DNA from: Sycobia sp. Sy_11
Taxonomy: Eukaryota; Arthropoda; Insecta; Hymenoptera; Epichrysomallidae
Reading direction: 5' to 3'
Assembly (NCBI GenBank): GCA_018907035.1
Contig: JACCIC010000015.1
Location: 1,986,001-2,050,000, forward strand
DNA length: 64,000 bases
The stretch's first letter is position 1. Each line of letters opens with the position of its first letter. Below are positions 57,310 through 64,000 of this stretch, in pieces. A program made the translations under genes and the position numbers. The notes under the pieces are model-generated. The model was not told the origin of the DNA. It did not search any database and saw only the letters and a program-made list of their open reading frames with translations.

Positions 57310-60099
57310 ATTATACATAAATTGATTTAAGTATTTTTAATATATTTATAGATACTTTTCTTTTCCTTATTTTATTAATTACTAAATTTATTATTTATTT
57401 TAAAATTTTTACGGAATCCCATCTTCCTGCCATGCCAAATAACGGCGACAAATGTTTAAAAAAAAAAACTCTCAAAACCAAAGGTTAAGGAAAAGGTCAA
57501 TTGAATTTTTGCGTAGATTGGATGTATTTACGTCGTTCAAAGCGAACACTGATCTCGACCGATTACCTAGAAAATTGTGCAACAATCTTCTAAACAATTA
57601 CAACATGCTCTGAAGTGCAATTATACAACAGTTTGGCTGCATGCAGACGGCCCATCTGCCAAGCAAACTATCGCCGCGGATACCTGCTGCTATCTAGGTA
57701 TACATTGAAGCAAGGACTGACAATTATTGTGTACGTAGAAGTAAAATCAATACTTTACATTCAGCAGTATACATTATTGAGCATATTGGTATATTAGTAT
57801 TTAATTGTATATACGTATTCCAATTCGAGAACATCAATGATTAACTTGCTATTACTTACAAATAAGTGTATGCAGTAATATTTTACTTGTTCAATTATTA
57901 TTTATATTAGAAACATAAAAAAGTGATTGAAAAAATAGAAATTGCAAAAACATTATATAAACAATATCAAAATAATATACATTATTGAAAAACTATATTT
58001 ATAATAACATTTTATTTTTTTAGTTTTTTTTTTATAAAAAAATTTTTAACCTTTGATGCTTACGTTCCTTACGAAAAAAATTTACTTTCATTTTTGTTTA
58101 TTTATGCAAGGATTAATTCAAGATCTTACTGCTAAATTTACAAGTTAACAATAGACGTTACTCAATTTAATAATATACATTATTAAAATGTGTTTTTAAA
58201 CATTTTCTTCGAAATAATATGTAGAAAAATAATATGATTAAAGGAAGATGAAACTAAGATTAAATATTTGGTTGAAATTGTAGTAAGTCAATATAAAGTG
58301 CAAGCAGTAGTTATTACTGTATCTACTCTCATTAATTCTTGGATTTTTACTATTCGCTTTCTATATATGATTGGAAAGGATAAAAAAATCAGATGACGCG
58401 TTCATGCTCGTGCAAAAGTGCACTTTACTGAAAATGTATTCTATTACTATATACAAAAGAGAATCATTTGTCAAGCATTTGTCCGTTAACCTATTCTAAC
58501 AACAAAATCATAAGGAAAATCATGATTATTATACATAAGGGAATTGTTTACGCGATTTTGTTGGTCCTCAACAAATCAGAAAAATTTCTGTGCATGTATA
58601 GAATGGAAATTAGTATGCAATTTGATTTATTTTGAAATTTTTATTTGAATTTCTTGTCAGTGTTAATGCAATATTCCTCGGATTTTTATATTTTTCAAAG
58701 CAGCAGATGTCGTTACTGAACTTCCATAAAGCGAATACAAAAGAAATATAAAAATGCTCATTGAAAATACATTCTCTTGTAATATAGAAACGAATATGCA
58801 TAACAAGAATTTGAAAGTAATTATTAAATATAATACTTATATACAAAAAAATAAACTGGCATTCACTTCAAACCACAACCTCAAATCAATAAATAAATTA
58901 TTAAAAATATAAAATTTTTCTTTCTATTGAAATTTATTTACATCACGTTTTCAATATACATATTACATTATGGCAATTACATATATAATTATGGATACTA
59001 AACACTATTGATGTGTCTTTTGAAAAACCAAGTATTCAGAAGAAGTAAAAAACCATATTTAGCTATATGACAAATTTTTGAAGAAGCAAAATTAAATAAA
59101 AAATAAATTCAAATTATACGTCCATAAACATAAATGCCTAAATGTTGTTTTTATAATAAAATATTTTGATTTTCTCCAGATCGCGTATATATATATATTC
59201 AGCTGTAGGGTCTATGGACACTTTTTGACAAAATACAATTATCGACAAATACAAATTATCTGTATATCTTATAAGTTTATTCTTCGTGTCTGAAATATTA
59301 AAGAAATGTGAATTATAATATTAAACATTATGATGCATATAAAACGTTATTTAATAATTATTATTGAATAATAATAATTAATGCCTTGAATAAAGTAAAT
59401 TAAAAACAATTTCCTATAAAAATTACAGATGCTCCTACAAGTAACATCGTTACTTGATTACTCACATTTCGACTCATTATTTGTGTATTTACAAATTATA
59501 TTAATCAATCTATCAATATGAAAACTGTTATTGGGTCTAGAAAGTTTGGTTTAAAACGATATTCATTATTTATTTAATCGGAGTGTATTGATTAGGATGT
59601 ATTTTTATATAAGTCCTTATTTGTGAACCGAAGTCATAAACGAATGTTAAAAATTATAACAATTTTTTGAAAATTAATTGATAGCTTAAATTCGATCTCA
59701 TAAGGATTTAGTTTTTTTTTATAATTCTTTCAAATTTATTGGTTACCTTGAATTTATTAACTATAAAAAATTCAACTTTAATTCATAGATTTAATAACTG
59801 GCATGAGAGTAAAGGACTATTCGTGAGGCGAGCAGCAGCGAACAGGTATATGTAAGCATCGCATGTTAGAGAGTATGCAGGAGGAGAAAATAGGAATGTT
59901 GGTGAGTTGAGGTAAAAAAGACGGTTAGGAGCGAAGAGTATAGAGTACGTACACTAACATATCCCTTTAGGATAAGAAAAAGGCTGAAAAAATAAATAAG
60001 ATTTTAATTTTTCTAAGATAAAATTTAAAAAATATATATTTTCAAAGTTTCTTAGGGTTTTAGTTTTAATTTAATTTCATATATGCGTAATCGGCATCA
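57310..60099. other. AT-rich intergenic DNA, nothing recognised
   Basis: A slightly GC-richer patch at 57420-57730 has no coding signature. Confidence 0.45.
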
Positions 60100-60148
60100 C
60101 AAATGTTCATCAAAATGTTCATCAAATGTTCATCAGAATGTTTCATCA
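60100..60148 (+). repeat. Short tandem repeat AAATGTTCATC, about 4 units
   Basis: Units AAATGTTCATCA, AAATGTTCATC, AAATGTTCATCAG and a worn AATGTTTCATCA, ending about 25 bp before the mariner copy. Confidence 0.8.
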
Positions 60149-60169
60149 AAATCAGAAAAATCTGGGATA

Positions 60170-61330
60170 TACCAGGTGTACTGACATAAAATGAGCGTCA
60201 AGAGACAAATGCATAGATAGGAAACATTTGTTATGAATTTTTTTGTTTGGTTGCCATGACAACTGTTAAGCATATTTAGTATACATAAAGTCATTGAACA
60301 AACAGCATCATATTTTTTCATCTTGTTAAAAATGTCGAATTTTATACCAGAATTTTTGTTTTCATTTGAAGAAAAGTACTGCAAAGTCGCATCCACTGCT
60401 TATCGAGGCATATGGTGATCATGCTCTATCAGAAGCAACGTGCAAAAGATAGTTTCAATAATTTAGAAAAGTTAATAGTAGAGATGTTAAATGTTGTACA
60501 AGATAGAATTTCTGATCGTCTAAAGGTATGGAAAAGATACAAAAGTATGAAAAATCAATACCACATGAATTGAATCTAAGTCTAATGGAAAAACTACTTG
60601 TTAAATTGTACTTAAAAGACACGAAAGAATATCATTCTTGCATCAAATTGTCAGTGTTGATGAAAAATATATCTATTTCAAGAACTCTAATCAGAAAAAA
60701 TCATGGGTGAATCTGGGAGAACCTTCAACATCGACTGCAAAAGCAGATCGAAGATAATGCTGTCATATAATTAAATAAAGATAATGCAGAAGACGATGCT
60801 GTGTGTTTGATGGGACCAGAATGGCGTGGTCTATTACAAGTTGTTACAACCCGGTGCAACAGTTAATACTGATTGCTACCAATAACAATTGATCAATTTC
60901 AATCATGCATTGATCGAAAAACGACCAGAATGGACCAGAAGACACGGCCAGATAATTTTTCTCAATGTACCTGAATAAAAATCAAAACTGGTTCAGAATA
61001 TAATCAAAGCACTTGACAGGAAACTGCTACTCCACTCGCTGTATTCACCAGACATGATTCCTTCCAAATACCATTTTTTGTTCGATGGTACATGCATGGA
61101 CTGAACAGTACTTCGATTCCTACGAGGAATTCGAAAATTGCGTGATTGATTGGTTTGCTTAAAAATGCTAACAATTCTATTAGCGTGCTATCTACAAATA
61201 TTCAGAAAGATGGTCAAAATATGGAAAAAATAATGGCCAATGCTTTGAATAAAATTTTTTTCACTTTCCCATTTAAATTAATGTTTTATTTTCTCAAAAA
61301 ACGCTCATTTCATCCCTGTAACCTGCTCTA
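60170..61330 (+). mobile_element. Mariner transposon copy with terminal inverted repeats
   Basis: The left end CCAGGTGTACTGACATAAAA continuing TGAGCGT (from 60172) pairs with the reverse complement of the right end, GCAGGTTACAGGGATGAAAT continuing GAGCGT (61327 downward), with few mismatches and one gap. TA flanks both ends (60170-60171, 61329-61330). At about 1.16 kb it is slightly shorter than a full mariner because of internal deletions. Its end sequence is unlike that of the copy at 34 kb, so it belongs to a different mariner lineage. Confidence 0.8.
60332..61290 (+). pseudogene. Broken mariner transposase
   Basis: Joined by eye across frames, the remains include MSNFIPEF, EAYGDHALSEATCKR, PHELNLSLMEK, VDEKYIYFKNSNQKKSWVN, LGEPSTSTAKADR, ALIEKRPEW, SLYSPDMIPSKYHFLFDG and MVKIWKK. 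The first catalytic Asp (VDEK) survives. The second motif HDNA is gone (HGQIIFLNVPE). The third catalytic Asp is Lys (SKYH for SDYH). Stops and shifts are frequent, so it cannot be active. Confidence 0.85.
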
Positions 61331-61579
61331 TTAATCTAAAGTACAGCCATTTATTTTACAATTTACAAATAACTATAGTTGATTAAAGCTACCTAGTATA
61401 TTAAAGCTACTACTCGAAATATAATACCTGATCATATTTAAATGCTAACGGAATAGACTATAATTCAATTAAAAACGAGCTACTGTATAATTTTCAAATT
61501 ACTTTTGTACGTTTACTGCAGAATTTAATGAAAAGTAGTATACCATAATTATAATATAAGTTTCACTTACTTATAAATT

Positions 61580-61867
61580 TAAAAGATTTCACAATTAACA
61601 AATACGATTCCGTCATGTAGACAATATAATAGTTTCTTTTCTATCCCACCACCGACAACAGTGACAGAATATTTTGAACCATCCCCGCTTATTTGAGAAT
61701 GGGGATATCTTGAAATAACAATTCTTCCTCGCAACATATGGTTTTAATTCTTGGTTAACTATTTCGTATCAAACAACATCACCCTTTATCACCCTGTCTT
61801 TTAACAGCTAGTACATATGACAATTGAAGAGAAATGAGAAATAGTAAGAAAAATTTTATGACGTCAT
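61580..61867 (-). pseudogene. Decayed short MBF2-like gene (array member)
   Basis: On the minus strand an ATG at 61867-61865 is followed after two codons by a stop. A shifted frame gives a signal-like KFFLLFLISLQLSYVLAVKR. Another shift brings KGDVV (compare KGDIVALSPS in gene 11). A third gives RIVISRYPHSQISGDGSKYS, VTVVGGGIEKKLL and a stop (compare VISRYSVMKKSG, then LAGGIGQR, in gene 10). The C-terminal strand is lost. Position, strand and motifs place it in the right-hand short group. At least three frame breaks make it a pseudogene. Confidence 0.75.
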
Positions 61868-61962
61868 TGTGCGCTCTTTTTACGAACATGAACTTGCGAG
61901 TTTTAAGTTTTAACTTTTTTTGTACTTTCAAGATTCTCCTGTAGAAATTTTTAAATTCATAG

Positions 61963-61964
<2 letters not shown>

Positions 61965-62005
<41 letters not shown>
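61965..62005. repeat. (AT)n microsatellite
   Basis: Pure AT run, about 100 bp upstream of the pseudogene start. Confidence 0.95.
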
Positions 62006-62007
<2 letters not shown>

Positions 62008-62009
62008 CA

Positions 62010-63768
62010 TATTCCGCATAATTATTTTCAAATATTTATCAACCAAATTTTAAAAAAACACGCAAATACGAGATAATAAATTTGAATGGTAATTCTAACA
62101 AAAAGATCAGCTTATGTATGTAGGCCCATGTGCTACAATACTGATATTGTACTGGATTTGAATATATTTTTATTACATGAAAGATTTCCTAGAAATAGAA
62201 TAGAAGAAATAGAATTCAATATACAAAATTAACAGATTATACTACATATACAAGTACATTGTTACTATTTTTTATTTTGGACTCATTTGGACTTAATTAT
62301 AATCCTTGTATTTCTATTTAATATTGTCTTTTAAATAATATATGATTTATTTCTTAAAAAATTATTTATGTATATTATAATTCCAATTAGATAATACTCT
62401 GGTACTATGCCTCGCATTTTATAAATAATTATGAATGTTCAATTATTGCAGCCTCTTCGGTGAAATCTCAATCTGGTTCAATCAGAGCATTAAGCATCGA
62501 ATAAATTAGGTATCGACACATATAACATCACGTCTAATCATACACGGGGCAGAGCACGAATTGTCGAGCGTTGCCTTAACTTATAGAACAAAATCGGGCG
62601 TTTACGATATTAAACTATCCAATGTACCTGCCGACTAACGAATTCCCTTATATATAACATCTTCTGTTCGATAAAAGAAAACTCTATTATAATTACTAAA
62701 GCGATTTCACTTTTGCATTTATTAAATTTCGATAAGTTTATAAATGCTTTTAAAATAAATATTTGTTTAATTCTTTGTACAGAAAGTTTTTGTATTATAT
62801 CTTTGTCGAAATAATTGCTGTTCGGATTCTGCATACTGCCGTCAAAAGTTGTGATGGACCAGTAACCTAATATTAAAACCACTATAACCTAATAGTAATT
62901 GATAATGAAAGCTCATGATTCGGAAGATTTGAAGAAAAAGAAATGAAACAATTGCCGTTAAGATATATTGTAGTAACTTGTATTCTTACGCTGTTCTGAT
63001 TTTTTTCAGTTTTCTTAGCCCTAGATTTTGAAGTATCGGTTGAGAAATAGCACTCGCTTCGCACAACACGCATCTTATTTGCAGGTTATGCGTCTAGGAT
63101 ATAGTGCTTAATCTTAAGGTGGAACAAAATTGTAAGGTTTGTGGGTATGGATTTAGCGGGATTAATTTGATATTAAATTCGGCTGCAACATTATTATTAG
63201 AATTACTGAATTATGGAATTTTCAATAAATGAGGATAGCTTTTCGAGTTTAATTCAGGTTGAATTAAATTGAATAAGAGCATTCCTGCTAAATTGAGGAA
63301 GACAAATCGAAGTTTCGAAAAACTTGATTTAATTGATTATTGGGGACGTTGCATCAGATAGTTCTAATCTTGTCAAGCTTTATTAAAAAATACACATAAA
63401 AAATTATAATAAATAACGATTATTATGAAAAATAAATATTTTTTATAAGAGACGACGAAGCGTCGCAGAAAAATAAATCAAATTTTGGAAAATACAAGTT
63501 TTTTTCCGTCAACTTATCAGGCACGACCTTAAAGGAACTTCAAACAATTTTATTAATTCTATTAAAATTATAAAACAAAAATATTATTATATATAGGAGA
63601 TCGTACCCTGACATACACGAATAAAATAAATGTTTTAAATCTATTCATTTTATGAACAAAATAAAAGATAAGTAGTATATATTTGACACCGATATTTCGT
63701 GGACTGTTTCTGATATACGTCTGTTATCATGATATATGTGATGTTAATTGAGAATTGTTGTTCCGGCC
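62010..63768. other. AT-rich intergenic DNA, nothing recognised
   Basis: Short minus frames 62610-62882 and 62882-63073 have no motif. Confidence 0.45.
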
Positions 63769-63798
63769 AAGTAATATATGCTCTAGTATATATTACTT
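63769..63798. repeat. Inverted repeat with 11-bp arms upstream of the plus-strand gene
   Basis: AAGTAATATAT (63769-63779) and ATATATTACTT (63788-63798) are perfect reverse complements around an 8-nt spacer, 90 bp upstream of the ATG at 63889. Confidence 0.8.
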
Positions 63799-63888
63799 GA
63801 TATTATATGTCATATCCCTGACAGTTCAATAATTTCTGCTGAGATGTCTTAAGACTCGTTTAAAACTGCAAACTATAGTTTATAGAAA

Positions 63889-64000
63889 ATGGGCAGAATG
63901 GCGTTCTTAAGATTTACGTTATTATTCGTCATTGCTGTTCAATTATATCAAACATCGATCACATCAGCTCAGCTGACCGAAAAATTAGACTACGTTTCGC
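63889..64000 (+). CDS. Probable secreted array member, plus strand, cut by the window end (array gene 12)
   Basis: The first 37 codons are present from the ATG at 63889; a second Met is at codon 4 (63898, MAFLRF). They encode a clear signal peptide, FTLLFVIAVQLYQTSITSA, followed by QLTEKLDYVS. The signal resembles those of gene 10 (FIAVQISITSA) and gene 9 (LLAVQVSITLA), which suggests an MBF2-like member in the opposite orientation. The domain itself lies beyond the window, so identity is inferred. TTTAAA near 63859 is the only TATA-like sequence close by. Confidence 0.5.
   Translation, partial: MGRMAFLRFTLLFVIAVQLYQTSITSAQLTEKLDYVS

Noticed and set aside
1..64000. CRISPR array, rRNA, bacterial operon or origin features
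   Set aside because: Nothing of this kind; TATA/Inr promoters, AATAAA signals, SINEs and mariners point to a eukaryotic nuclear genome.

Overview
The window looks like arthropod nuclear DNA, most likely insect. It is strongly A+T-rich and full of (AT)n tracts. It carries decayed mariner, Penelope-like and non-LTR elements and tRNA-derived SINE copies, and its genes have TATA boxes paired with arthropod-type initiators (TCAGT-like). Hymenoptera fits the mix of repeats and gene family, but the sequence alone does not prove it.

The main content is a tandem array of small intronless genes for secreted proteins. Eleven intact genes (108 to 219 residues) all lie on the minus strand. There is also one decayed copy near 61.7 kb, and the start of a probable further member on the plus strand at the right edge. 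Each has a signal peptide and a C-terminal beta-rich domain with a central GGxG motif, a later (F/L)xS..G.GI-like segment and an ending such as FYAK. I read this as the MBF2 family of arthropod secreted proteins. That call rests on motif recognition and was not tested by a search.

The array falls into three blocks. Genes at 2.4 and 5.6 kb are short, GC-rich and lack a linker. Genes between 11.2 and 31.5 kb have an acidic linker carrying a DDWEKI-like motif. Three of those (20.4, 23.0 and 30.8 kb) also share a C-terminal tail like FLSKLGITK. Genes at 46.9, 49.6 and 54.3 kb and the pseudogene at 61.7 kb are short and AT-rich, with a GGxGQK motif. Two neighbours (25.8 and 29.0 kb) sit in a roughly 2.8 kb tandem segmental duplication and differ in length by exactly one 10-residue linker repeat. 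They have matching core promoters and 45-nt leaders.

Between the genes are long AT-rich stretches with little recognisable content. Exceptions are two mariner copies with readable terminal inverted repeats (34.1-35.3 and 60.2-61.3 kb), a Penelope-like remnant with a decayed hammerhead-like motif (9.8-10.2 kb), three SINE copies, a GC-rich block with paired GATA sites (13.4-13.96 kb) and a possible degenerin/ENaC fragment (48.6 kb). A candidate two-exon membrane micropeptide gene of 42 codons lies at 50.7-50.9 kb. No classical tRNA, rRNA or CRISPR array was seen.
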